64,000 nucleotides of DNA, from assembly GCA_024734555.1 (NCBI GenBank), contig JANPWX010000028.1, forward strand, positions 2,709,826 to 2,773,825, in the 5' to 3' direction. Positions within the stretch are counted from its first letter, which is position 1. The number at the start of each line of letters is the position of its first letter. The notes beneath the pieces are model-generated. The model was not told where the DNA came from. It saw nothing but the letters and a program-made list of their open reading frames with translations, and searched no databases. The position numbers and the translations under genes are program-made. Positions 26,421 through 39,825 of the stretch are shown here, in pieces. Source of the DNA: Trochalopteron elliotii (lineage: Eukaryota > Chordata > Aves > Passeriformes > Leiothrichidae).

Positions 26421-29400
26421 GCGAGAGACTTGACACTAATACATGCAATGGCAAAAAAATGGTAGCTGCAGTCCTTTAATTTTAACTAGGTCAGCCGAGG
26501 CAAGGCAATTTGTGTTTTTCCCAAATGTCACCTGTGACCTCCTAATACACCGTTTCTGGGCTGAGGCTGAAGTCTGTTTTAATGAAGTTACAGGTAGATG
26601 ATGCCTTCCAGGTGACTTGGTGTTTACTTGTCCTTTGCTTATTCCTTATGGGAGGTATCAAAATGTCAAATTGTCAAGTATGCTACTGAATTATTTAATT
26701 CATAGTGGAGGGCCTGATTCTGGTTCTGAAGATGGATACAACTGTGGGGCTGATTGGAATAACTGGTCTTGAAGTGAGTGAATGATGGGCCTTTTTTCCT
26801 CTTTCTCTTTTGTCATTGCACCCTCACGTGCTTCTGTGCTTTTAGTGCTCTTGGTTGTCGCTAGGAGAAACTTGAAAATTACCTTGTGTCCATGGGACCC
26901 CCCTCAACTTTTGAAACCCGGTAGACTTCCTACCCTGTTTACTTTGCTCTTCTGCATTCTTACACTACAGATGTTTCAGGCTGTCCTTCCTAAGTGGGGG
27001 TAGAGTTAAAGATACTCTTGTAGGTTTTTGTGGTCTGTTTTGAAATGTTTATTAAAGGAAACTACCTTTGAGTAGTAAGTCGATAAGAACGTATCTAATT
27101 TCTAGAAGATTATTTTAAATAGTAATAAAAGCATTGCATATAGAATGAGAGCAACGGAGATGAATTTTAACAGCATAGTGAATTTTATTTTGGTTGCTGT
27201 TGTTTGGGTAAAGATTTACATTTAAAGATCATATACAAAGTGTGGGTTTTGGGAAGCACTGGTTCCAGGAAAAGTGTATGATTAATGGCTTTCTTTTTAA
27301 GAAAAGTGTAATTGTAGTATTTTACAATAGTCAGTTTTATTCCAGAATACTATCCGCAGAGTGAGAAGTTGGTGATGCAGCAGTAACTGAATAATTATAC
27401 CAGCCAGTTTTGACATGGAGACAAAACCATGACATGCAACTAATAGTCAGTTCTTCTCTTAAAATTTCTGACTTGTAAAAAAGGCTTCTAACAGGGAAAA
27501 TTTTGTAAGGAAATAAACATCAAAAGTCAAAATGAGAAATTTTCACTGTTACAAGGGTAGGTAAATAAATAACATTGCAGAAAGGGCTTAAATCCACCTG
27601 TATCTGTTTTTGTGTATCTGTAGTTATCTAAGCTGGCTGGTTCTTTTTTGTTTGCTTTTCTTTTCATCTCTGATGTTTCTCATCTCTGTGTAAACTCAAG
27701 TCACTCGCTAAGTCCCTGGCCCTATGTTCATTATGAATATTATGAACAAAAAAGTGTAAGCTGCCTCCCATTCTCTAGAGGACTGTGGCATAGGATATCA
27801 GGATATCGTTACTCATTGCTTGAGGGTCACAGAAAAAAAGGAAGAACTTATTCTGTGATGAGATGATGTTAAATACTGTGCTAAAGCAAAAAGGGGTTGA
27901 ACTCTGCTCCTGTCCGATTTCTGTACCCTTCATCTGTTGTAATAACATGTTGTGGTGTGAACACGGCCTTTCTCAAGAAGAATGGTATGCCATTGTAGGA
28001 TAAACCAGAATGCTTGTGGTATTGATAGAAAGAACACCTTGAAATGGGTTGGGATGTTTTGCTTTTCACTTGTCTTTGTGGAATTAGCTCTTGGGTCGTA
28101 TTGACAAGCTCCTTGACCTTGGAACAGCCCCAGTAAAAGTATTTCAGTGTTATTCATAAAAGGATGAAGAACCATTCTGTACCTGATGACAAGGAGATGG
28201 TATGGTCACATACAAGTGCATAAACATACATTAAGGTGACTGACACTTGCATTGTGAATCACGTCTGAGGGACATTAATAGGTCAAGTGGTGACTTGTCC
28301 AATATTGGATGGGGAGCCTGTCATTTAGTTGGGATTGCACTCCAAAACAACCCAACTTGTTCTTTAATCTGAATATCTGAATCTATGCAGTATCACCTGC
28401 ATCTCACTTGTTGTTTTGAAAACATTTAGTTGAATCAGATGGAACTCGTCATGTCTTTTTTTTATCATTTATATACATTGCTATCTTTGAATATTGTTGT
28501 TATTTCAGAGCAAATAAAAAAATACTGTGGTCTAATTGGTCTAGTGTAGTCATTTCAGTTGGTTATTTGCTGGCTCCTTGTAGTCAGGAATGTAGTTTCT
28601 GCAATGCAGTTGATGCTGTGAAGGTATACTAGAGACCATCTGGGACAGGTTCTCATTCTGCTATGCAAATTCACTTTCTTTAAAGTCAGAGGTACTTGGT
28701 TATATTTACTGCTGAAAAACAAACCCGCTGAGTATTTTACTTGTAATTCTGCTTCTTTAGCAGAAGTCAGGAGGGACCACATTGTTGTCCTATCATAGTG
28801 CATTTAGTTACATGATCACAGGATTTTTTGTGAGACCCTTACTGGTTGTTTTGCCAACCAGGTATCTAATCAATGTATTTTCTAACCTTTGGGGTTAATG
28901 CGTATTCTTGCAGGTACCAACCCAGAGCTACTAAATTCTCCTTATGCTTTTTTGTCTAGAACTAAACCGAGATCTCTTTGTGAAATTCTTCTCTGTGTTT
29001 AAGTTTTTATTTCTGAAGTGTCATGAATATTCAAAGAGAATAATAATCCACCATATTCATCCACCAATAGGGGAAATGAGGCTCAGAAGTAAATTGCTTA
29101 GTTGTTGGAATGGTCCCTTTATCTTGAATTCTCAGGTTAAGATGTCTGTCCTGATATTTTATTCCTACTAATAAGCACGTCCTGCACTTTTGAGTAGCGC
29201 ATTTGTTGTTACTTTACCAAATTTCTCTTCTTGCTTTGTGCTGTGTACATAGAAACTGAGGAACTTGCATTAGTAACCAGTTCTCTAAAATTTTGTTGGA
29301 GCAACTTGTATGTGATCAGACAGTTAACTAATGATGCTGGGGTCCTGCAGGTGACAGCTCTTTTTTGCTCTATCTCTGAATGATCTTGCTGTTGCTCTTT

Positions 29401-32400
29401 GATCTGTGGAATGAAGTATAGGTTTGTGCAAAGCGTAGTAGCCGGTGAGTTTGTGTTCATGGTGCAGCAGTATGAAGTATACTCAAGTTCTGTTCAGCTC
29501 CATTTCATATCCCTTTCTGTGTCTTGATACTTCAGCTGTGATTCAGTCTGCATCAATGTGATGTACTATATGTAACACAGTGGTTTTTTTTCCAAAGGCT
29601 GTCTTTATTTTGAAGCTATTTGGCAGGAAAGAAACTCCAGTGATGTTGTGGGGACCTGCGTCTTTCCAATAAATTGTTTCAACAGTGAGGTTGGAAGCTC
29701 TTTCTCTGTAGCAAAGCCACTCTCTAATTTATCCTAGAACACAAGGGACTCTCTGTTAGCAGTGAGACATAGAAATGGGGGAGGTTCTGTATTTCATTTC
29801 ACAGTCTGTAGGTGATTATAGACTAGATAGGAAGAGACAGTCAGTACTAGATCCAGATGTCTTGACTGCTGCCCTCTCCCCACTCCTATTCTGTCCACTT
29901 CTTTCTCCAGATTTTTACTTGGATTCACTCTGCCTTCATGCTGACTGCTTGCTTCTTTCTCCTGGTCCATGAGAATTAAAAGCAAAAGTCAGAGCTCTGA
30001 AAAAGGTCGTTTCTCTTTCCACATTTTCTGGTAGGTCACTCCTAGACTATTCAGTAACTACTGGAAAACAGTCTGAGCAGCAGCAGAAAATGCCGTTCTT
30101 TGAATCTGTCACTGACATACCCCTTACTTTGACATGTTTTTGTCCTATGTCTCAACAGAGTCCTCAGGTGGACTTCCACCTTCAGCATGCCTTGCAGGGA
30201 CAGGTAAAATGATTGCTATGCAGAGATGCACTTTAAATTCAAGCAAGACAAACAGAACAGATGTGCCAGAGCATCTTAAAAGATTGCAGGAGCCTTCCAG
30301 TAGAAGAGAGAAGGATGTTTTGCCACTAACAATTTTAGAAATTGTACTGGGTTTATAAGTATTGCAGAATTTTAAACCTTGAGGTGTTTAAAAGCAATTG
30401 AAAACTGCCTAGTTGGCCTACTTCAGGAAGGCCAACAAAAGCAGTTGACCAGACTGACTCAAAGGATCTACATCTTTCGTAGAAAAATTAAGCAGAAAAG
30501 ATCAAAAACTTTTATCTGTACGTGAAATGCTTGGATATAAAGCAATGTTGCAGTGTTCAGTGGCATTGAAGAAAAAACATGCTTGAGCAATGCTGCTGTA
30601 CCACGTTCCAGTAAATGAAGTTTACTGGGCTATTAAACATTCAGCAAATATTTGTTGATGCTTTATATTAGGGACTCTTTAACTTAGTGCTAATTATGTA
30701 ATTTTAACTATTATTATTAGTGATGTTGTTATTGAGTTATGGAAATTAAAAGGTCGTTGACCAAGGATTTAATGATCTAAAACATTTCTGACAATTTTAT
30801 ACCAGTCTGTAAAGATCTGACTCATTTATTAGCAATTGATGGCAATGTATATAAATTTTCTTCTTAGATTACACTAAAATACAATTGGACTTAATGAATG
30901 GGCAACCTAAAATTTCCAAGGTTTTCATTGACTTGTCAATTGAAAATTATTCTTCATGCTTCTTGGGCACATTAAAGCATAGTAGTACAACCTTTGTAAG
31001 TTATCAACTCTGACTTCAGAATTTGCTAGGTGCATGTAATCTTTGTATATATGGTAGTTCAACACTTAAATATGGGCAATGTTTTTTTGTGTGCTGGAGT
31101 ATCAGTATTGTTAAGTTTGAAAAATAAAAAGCCTGGTGTGTAAATGGAATGTACTTATATATGTAAGTAGAATATACCTGTGTGTTATTTATTTTGAGAT
31201 TCTTTCCTTCTGCGCTACTTGGAAAACTTCACTTTCTCTGCTGTTTTATACCCAAACAGTAGCTGTGGATAAGAATGGTCTGTTACAAGGTGCATCATTC
31301 CTTTAGAGAAGTTGTATGAAGTTGAATTTTGCTTGACTCCAGGACTGTAACATTGTCTTTTGCCTAGAGTGTAAGTAAACCAGATCCAGAGATTTTTCTT
31401 GGAAGTTAAGCACTTGGTATGATCATCATGGCCACCATCTACTTCCTGTTCTTTACCTGCACTAAGCTAGCACTGTGATTTATCCCATGGTCTAGTAGCC
31501 AAAAAGCTGCTTCAATATGCTGGAATTACCTTTCAGGCCTTGACTCTTGGAGCTTGTCTGCTGAACAGGTTTGAACATAACTTGGAATTTTTTTTAATTC
31601 TGGGTCATTTAACTGATCCAAGTTAGAGATGCTGCACAGTGGCACAGTGAATATACATATTCCTATTAGAATAATAGGTAACCTGTTAGAAAGGAGTAGG
31701 CTGGGACTGAGCAGCTGGCTGCATGCAAGAAAGAAGTAAGGTGTTCTTACACCAATTTTATCATCAGCAAAATTGGCAGTGTGGGACTTCACCGTTTGGA
31801 CAGCAGTTCAACAGATACTTAAAGCTGGCATATACAGGCTGGAAGCAGAAATTCCAGATGCCCATTCGTGTCCTTGTTCTGATTTAACCTGTGGGATATC
31901 GTATTTGTTTAAGGTAGTTTTTGAGCAGAGCCAACTGCTGATCTAGCTTCCCATACCTTGATACAAAGAGTTAAGCTGGAGTTGGCAGGAATTATTAGGT
32001 AGGGAAGGGCAGAATGCTTCTTAGCAGCAGCCAGGCATTCATCTTTGATTTGATTGTCTCTAACTCAGAGTTTCTAGAGGAATATTCTTTAATTCATTAG
32101 AATAATCAGAACAGCTGAGTGCTCAAATTGTATCCTTGCAGCACTGGAGGGAGGAGGCATCGGGCTTGGTTTTTATTTTGTGGGGTTTTACCCCCTTGGT
32201 GTCTTTGGAAGTTACCAGTTTTTGGAGATACAGCTCCTGTCTTCCCATAGTAAAGAGTGGATGTTCTTGGTAATGGTGCAAGCTGCAAATAAAAAATGCT
32301 GTGTTCCCTAAGAACGTTGGCATGTCTGTAGAAAAGAATTGTGCATGTTCCCATCACCACCAGCTTTGTTGGGACTGTTGGTACGTTTGCTCATCCCACA

Positions 32401-35400
32401 CAGCTTTCTCCATTGACCTAATGCTACCTGAGTTAGTAGTAGCTTCCATTATTGAAAACAAAAATCTAAGGATATTTTTACCTCTGCAGTGTTTTGCTCC
32501 TCTCAAGCAGAGTTGAGATGTGTCAGTGGTCTATTTGTAGAAGGAAATCATCCTTTACCTCTGCTGCATCATTTCTTCCATATCCCACCTGTGCCCACTG
32601 GGAGACATTTGAATTTATTCTTCTCTTGAAGCTGCATTTTGGTTGCCTGTGAAGCTCTTCATTCTGACTGTTGAAGTAGAGCAATACACCTTCTAACCAC
32701 ATCTGTAATTATTACTGAGATGTGAGAGACGGGCATGTCTAAGGCTTTGTACCAGTTGTGGTTTTGGTACCTGCTGTCATCATTTCAGAGGTTTGATGTT
32801 CTGTAGTACCAGTTAGTTGAAGCAACAACAAAAAAGGTCCTTTTTCTAGATTATTGTGGTTTTTCTTTCTGTAATGTCCTCTGGTAGAAGAGAAATATAA
32901 CACCTCTTTTCAGTCCTTCACAGTATTTTTGTTTATCGGGGTGGCTATTTTAGGGAATCAGTTGTTATCAAAAGTAGTTATCTAAATGTAATTTCTATTT
33001 TTAGATTTTTTTTTTCAGAAGTACTATGTGCTAGTTTTACTTTGCAAATCTGATCAGTTCTATTTAAATACAGATTTTGGAACATAATCTTGAAGGTTTT
33101 AAAAATTGCCTCTATATGTAGACTTGGATGAGTTCAGTAGCTTCATCTCACTTGCAGAACTGTCATCAGCTTTGAAAGTTAGAGAAGTAATATTAGGGAC
33201 TGGATTTCATCCATTATATTTTTTGAATCTGCCTTTTTATTTTATGATGGCAGTAAAATGGTTAAGCAAATGCAGAGACAAGAATTTACTCACTACCTAG
33301 CTGAATTTTCACATCTGGTGTTCAGGGGAAGCTGAGCCATTTCAAACGCTCGGTGCTCTCTGCTCCCATGGCTGATCTGTATTTTTCAAAATGCAGCTGA
33401 TTACTTCACTGTCTGAAAAGGGAACTGTCTGTCTAATTTTAAATTACAATGCTATATTTTTTTTTAAGTTTGAGCCTCTAAAAGCTGCTTTTACTTTTTC
33501 ACTTTGCCATAGGTAGATGTCATGTTCAAAATCTGACTACAGAGAAGAGAAACCTGTAAGGAAAAATAAAAGCCAAACCAGTCGTGAGGGTTTTTTTAAA
33601 TGTCCTATCAAATATAAATGCATTTCAATTACATTTGTCAATCTTTGACCCTCCTTTCAGTGGGAATAACAAACCCTCAATCTACAATGAAGGAATTTCC
33701 TCTTCTGGAAAAGCACTTATTCTGTCTGGTTTTGGTTATCTGGAAATACCCCAACTCTAACTTGATTTGCTGTCTTGTCTGGAAGAGTGTAAAGCTCACA
33801 GAAGTCACCTGTCTTAAGAATTAAGGAATTTAATAAAATATATTTTCTGCACCTACTGATTTTATTTATGGCCAGGCTTTTTTGTATTCTTATTTCCTTG
33901 TATATTCTTTGAAAAGGCATTGCATGTCAACAGTCACTCTGCTTGGCTTGAATCTTTAAATGAGTGGAAACCTTGATCAGGAAATGTTTTCCCTGATTTT
34001 TCCCTATTAATATGTAATTAGCATGTTAATACAAGGGATATTAATGCTTGTCTTTAAATTTAAACCTTTAAGTACCATTCATCTTTTCAGAGCTTTATGA
34101 TCTTGACATTTTCCCCCAAAGAATTAGAAAATTATGTATTCTGCTCTTAATAGATGTAAGATGGAGGGATTTAAATTCTAAAAATTACATTTTATAGTAT
34201 CGTAATAATTATTAACAAAAATATTAAAATATTATGTACTTAAAGAATAAATGCTTAGGCAGCATGGGGTTTTGTGTAATTGGTTTTGTTTGTTTGGGGT
34301 GTTTTTTTTGGTGAAGGACATATTTACATGTATGTACAAGAAAGCCCAACCTCATTTCTTGGAAGAGAGTAAGACAGATATAATTTTGGATAAGTATTTA
34401 AAAAATCCAGCCTGCCACTAAACAGTTTTAATCTGTACTTCCCTTGTGGTTCTGGCAGAATTTTTTTTTTTTGAGTAGCAGCATGCATAGTTTTTTTTCC
34501 TCATCCAGGATTAGACTCTTGGTAGAAAAAAGAAATGAAACTGTGTAGTAGGAAGAATACCTGATTTTTTTAAAGCATTTATTCGGGGGAATTAATTTTA
34601 CTTGCAAAACTAATTCACATTGGCTTGGCAGCGAAGCACTATTCTATCCACAGAAAACAGATCAAAGAACTAGTTGTAAACAAAGGTTAATGATAAGGTG
34701 CTGGAGGAGCTAAATGAGGAAACAATAGTTAGAAGGGTATTGCAGGAGTTGGTGTTAAATTTGTCAACGTGTAGTCTTCAATAATCTAAACCAAGAAATA
34801 AATAGCATTTTAATTGCATTTATGAACTAGCTCAAAATTCAGAGCTGCTCTGAAGATAAATAATTAGAAGATATAGCATGTATGGGGGAACCATTAATGA
34901 CATTAAATTTAGTCTAATGCGTAGTTCTACTCGGAAGGAAATGAGAGGTACAAAAATTTTAGGGAAAGAGTGCAGTAAACCCCAAAAAAGGCTTTGGACT
35001 TGAGACATCTGTTCCTCTCTTGCAATGCGTGCTTTTTTTTTACCAGCTTTTACCTTATTTTGGTTGGTGAAAAAGATTGTAGGAGGAATGACCAAAAGCA
35101 TTACATCATGGAAATTGCAGCTGCAAGAGTGAACCAGGAAATCTATGGGCAAGTCCCCTTGCAGGCAGCGTATTAAGATGTGGCTGAACCAAACAGCTCG
35201 CAAAGAAGGGAGGAAATGCTGTTCAGAATGCTCATGTGCTAGGACAGTTAAGGCTTTCTGCCTTTCTAACTTCTTAATGTGGTAGTTAGAATGAAATTTG
35301 CATCGGCTTTTTTTGTTTGTTTTGTTTTCATGTGGGTATGAAAGAACTAATTTCTCTCCCATTAGAGCCAAGGTGTTGTGTTTCAGCTTGTAATAAAATC

Positions 35401-38400
35401 CTTCAGAGAATGAACCATCTATTTAATTTTATACCAACCTTCTACTGATTGTTACTTCTCATGTACTTGTATTCTCATTTTTCAGGCTTTTTAATGTACT
35501 TCTTTATAATAAATCCATTCATAATAGTGCAGACAAAATTTTTATCCAGGAGCTGGACATTGCAAGTTCAAATGGCTATCTTCGGATCTCTCAAAATGCA
35601 TCAGTGACTTCACTGCTTTGGATTACTGTACTCTCATTATATACTACTTATATTTCAGGGTTTTGGTTTAAAAAAATGAAGCTTTATGTTTCTTTTGTGG
35701 TGCATCTCTACCAGGTAGCCTTGCCTTAAGAACAGTAAAAACAGGAAATTGACCTGTGTTTTCTATTAAATGTTTACTTAAAACAGTTGTCTAGTTTTCT
35801 GTTTTCAGCCTAACAGTTCTGTAATGATGTTGGCATTGCAGATACTGCAGTATTACTTTGGTGTGTGGGAACACTGATTCTTATGTGTACTTCACAGCTG
35901 GCGAAAGAGCCGTGTATACAAATAAGCTCAATAGTAATAGTCTTTCAGGGGTTTTTTTAACATTCTCTACTACCTATTAATATTCCTTTGTTTTTTCCAG
36001 TCCACTCAAAGTAATTTTCTAGGTTGCTCTTAAAAATAGCTGGGGGTAAAAGCAAGTGGAAAAAAAAAAACCAATTGCTGATAGGCAGTCTTATGGTTTG
36101 AAAGTTCTGCAGCTGTGACAGATCTTGCAAAGCTTAGCTACAGCTTAAGTTGCAATCTTATTGCCAATATTTAGTGCTAATTGAGATGTGACACAATGTG
36201 TGGTCATCTGAACCTAAAACTTGCTAGTAGTTCAAATGTCAAAAGCGTATTTAGCAATAGCCAGTCATCTTCTTTCCTTGTGTGTATCTCTGTGAGGAAA
36301 AAAAAATACTGTTGTCTATGTCCTTATTTGCCTTTTTTTTAATGTTTTGTCTCTTGCAGGCATCCATACAGTATCACACACAGCAGGCTTATAGGGACTA
36401 CTTTATAAATATAATACAGGCAAATGATGAAGTACAGCTGAAGAATTTCTGAGGCTGGAGTGCTGCCCTTGTCAAGTGATTCAGTGCTTGCGTTGGTCTC
36501 TGGTTTTGCAGCACAGAACTTGCAGTGTGGGTATCCCTGCTCCTGACTGGTTTACGATGTACGGCACAGTATTCAGGGTGCATTTTAATGTGGCTGGGGT
36601 GTCATGTGAGATATGGTGAGCCATGGCATTACATCATGGGGAAAGATGTGCCAAGGGGAGGGGTTACTTAGTACATTCTGTTGCTTTGAAGCCAGAGGTT
36701 CTTCAGTAGTTTGTCACTAGGACAAAAAATGGGGGAAAGGTTCCTGTGGAAGAGTTAAGAGCAAAGGCTTTAAGGTTTTCATGGTATCTACATAAAAGTC
36801 CTGTGACCTCAGATAGTAGTGCAGACAGTCTCTGCTTGTGGCATGCCAAGTTCTTTGGGAACTATGCTTGGCGCAAATCCATTTGTGTATAAATCTCTCT
36901 CTTCCCCAGGGTGAGGAGAAAGTATCGCAAAAACTGGTATGAAGAACCACATCAGCTGGGACTCATCAGAACTCATAGAGGGGCAAACAAGTTTCTGTTC
37001 CTCTTTTAAGAAATACATTGTAGCCATATCTGGCAGCTGTATTTTTTTTTTGGTGTGTCTATCAGCTGCATAGATAGAGTAGATGGAGTCCCAGGCTGCC
37101 TGCAGCTGCCCTGTGCCACTGCGTTCTTGTCTGTTGCACTGACTCAATTGTTTGTGCAGCTGTGCAGTAAAATGATTCTGCTGGACCAGGGAAGACTATA
37201 TAGCTACAATTTGTCTATATATTATAATATTTATGCAGCAGGAGGCTATTTTTGAGGTGGATCAGTTACCTTACCCATGGCATGGCCTCCCACACAGCTC
37301 TGCCAGCGTACTGGGGAGCCAAGGCTGGGAGGATGAGCCCAGCCGCCAAACACCTGGACTTGCAGTCATTGCAGAGAGGAGGGAGTGTGTCAGAAATGGA
37401 AATGAGAGCATGTCAGAACCCCTTGCTGCTTACTCACACCTCTGAAATTACTGTTATTCTCCATGTCCCCCCATGGAGAAAGGTTATGTGGCCTTCAGAA
37501 TTGCTGTTGGATTTTCTAACTTGAGAGGGAATGCTGGGCTAATTAATTATCTAACTTAATTGAAGTATATTGTGTAATATATCACAGTAGTTAGTATACA
37601 GAGGTTGTGGTTGCATTAAGAGTATTTTAATATGATTTTTCCCCCTTGTGATTAGCCTCATGAGCAGTTTTTTTAATCTGCTGTCTAGCAGTAGTATTGG
37701 CGTCTAAAATCAGACTGCCCTGTTTGACAGAGATGTAGGAGACTTTCATAAATGCTAAAGAGAATGGGGTAAATTAGTTCGTGTTAACTGTGCAGTATTG
37801 CAGGTGGAGTGTTAACTCTTGTGCAATTCCTGCAAGGCTATTGGCATGTGGCAGTGCCATCTTGGGATAATTTAGCCCTCTCTCAGAGCTCTATGATTTC
37901 TAAAAGTGAAGCAGGATAAAACAGCCTGATTGTGGAGTGTCAGTCAACTTTGTTTAGCTTATGATGAGTTTTTTAGCTCGACTTCCAAAGGAATTGGATC
38001 ATGTAATCTTTCTGTCCCTACCCCTGTAAATCTAAAGTCTCTTGAACTCTGCGAGGAAAAGATTATAACATCTCAGGGAACTTCCATATAAATAGGTCCT
38101 GCCCAGGACAGGAAGGATGCTGTTTGAGTTCTCTCTCAGGGAAAGGGTGAAGCACAATTTTGTTAGAATTGAGAAAATTCATATGGGAGAAACAGGTCTT
38201 ATGAACTCATGGACATCAGAAAAGCTGTACCCAGAGCATATTAGGTATTGTGAGTCGAAGAGGAAAGTTGTAGGACACAGGACTTTGTTACTGACAGGGA
38301 TAATGAAATAGCTTGTTTTTGTTTCCTTTCTGACTTCTGATGCTCCCAGCATCACAACATCAAGCTGTAGTAACTCCTTGGTAACCAAACTGAAAGACTT

Positions 38401-39774
38401 TTAGAAATGCAAACCTGAAACGATCCTGCAGGTGACTGGTGAGGCTGCAATTGCATAGGGAAGAGTCGGGCTCCATTTTGGATGCCTGCCTGTTGCTATT
38501 CTGAGTTGCTCTACGCTGTGCGATGCTGCTTAACTTCCTGCTGTTTTCAAGCTACTTACATGATCAGTCCTCGGCTTTTTTTTAAAAAAAGCAGCTGCTC
38601 TTGTGGCATGCTTCCTTTCTGTCGGGAGAGTGCACAGTAACAAAGCCACGTTTTATTCCTGGTGGGGGGATGTCTTTCTGTAAGTATGTTAGAGCCCAAT
38701 GCCAGGAGAAGGCACTGGTCAATTGCTGCAAACGAGCCGGTCATTTTCTCTGCTCCAAATCAAAGCTCTCTAGCTCTGAGACATTTTGTGTCAAAATCTG
38801 CAAGGAAGTTTGAATTAAGATTGAAATGGAAAGAAAAGGGAAAAGATAACCAGCCTGCTTCCTTACTGATTGCAAAACAAAACAACAACCGAATTGCCTT
38901 CTCTGTTCCCTGTAAAATGCCTCTTTGAAATATGCCATTCTTGTAGTTCTCCTCTACTTGCTGGTGCTCGCTCTTTATCCAGGAATTGCATGCTCTTACC
39001 TGGGAAACACAATTGTTTGCAAAATGTGAAGTAACACATCTTTAGTTGTAAACAAAAGGAGAAGCTTGATTTTACGTGCCCCACCTTCTTTAATGTAACC
39101 AACCTTTTTCTAGTGCCTTTGCAAAATAAGTTTTACAGTATTCAATTTGATACTTTGTTCTTGAGGAGATACATGTTTGTCTCAAGCTTTCCTGTCAATG
39201 TCTCGGTGTTTTACTGATTTATGCTCTTCTGATGGAGGAGGTGAGATAGGAGGTAAGGATACTTTTAAAACTTCCATCTGAGTGAGGCTGAGAGAAGAAA
39301 GGAGTAAAGGAGGTGAAGATATTCATTTCAGTAATGCTGTGGTTTTTTAGTTCATCTCATAACAGGTTCGGTTCGTGTTTGGGAAAAAATGTGTTAAATT
39401 TCTTGGGGATTTCAAAAGCCATCATAGAGCAGACCTTAAATTTCCAGCTCCTTACTGTTGTGCTACCAACAGCTGATTAGATGGAGCTTCCACTGGAGCT
39501 GTGGATGCTTTGGTTAATTGGCTGGAGGGACTCTGAGGGGTGGTGTGTGTTATGATGTGTATGCACCTGGTGCTCAGTCCTGGGTTCTTGCTTGGTTTTG
39601 GTAAAGAGATTGGTTTGAGAATAATGCTGCTTGTACATACTAATGCAGATTCGTCAGGCTGCTTTAAGTGTTGCAAACGAAAGAGCAGTCAGTCTTCACC
39701 ATAATCTTTGTTTTGCTGTTGTCTGCATGCTTTTAAGTCTGTAAAAAAAACAGTGATTTAATGTTTTCTTTCAG
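26421..39774 (+). other. HMGN3: HMGN3 intron 1 (presumed)
   Basis: About 13.4 kb of AT-rich sequence between the CpG island and the exon 2 acceptor. I see no coding exon, RNA gene or clear LINE/LTR copy in it. It holds short A/T homopolymers and several chance frames, the longest a minus-strand frame at 34832-35371. The left boundary is inferred because exon 1 is not readable. Confidence 0.7.
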
Positions 39775-39825
39775 TCTCCAGAGGGTGCTGAAGGCAAGGA
39801 TGCAGCAAAAGTAACTAAACAAGAG
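39775..39825 (+). CDS. HMGN3: HMGN3 exon 2 (17 codons)
   Basis: The acceptor is a T-rich tract ending TTTCAG at 39774. The exon encodes [17 protein letters not shown], the segment between the N-terminal MPKRK and the nucleosome-binding core. The frame demands that the exon end at GAG (39825). The next bases are GCAAGT, so the intron starts with GC, not GT. The GT four bases further on (39830-39831) would add four bases and break the frame into exon 3. A (TA)n run begins at once downstream. Confidence 0.95.
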
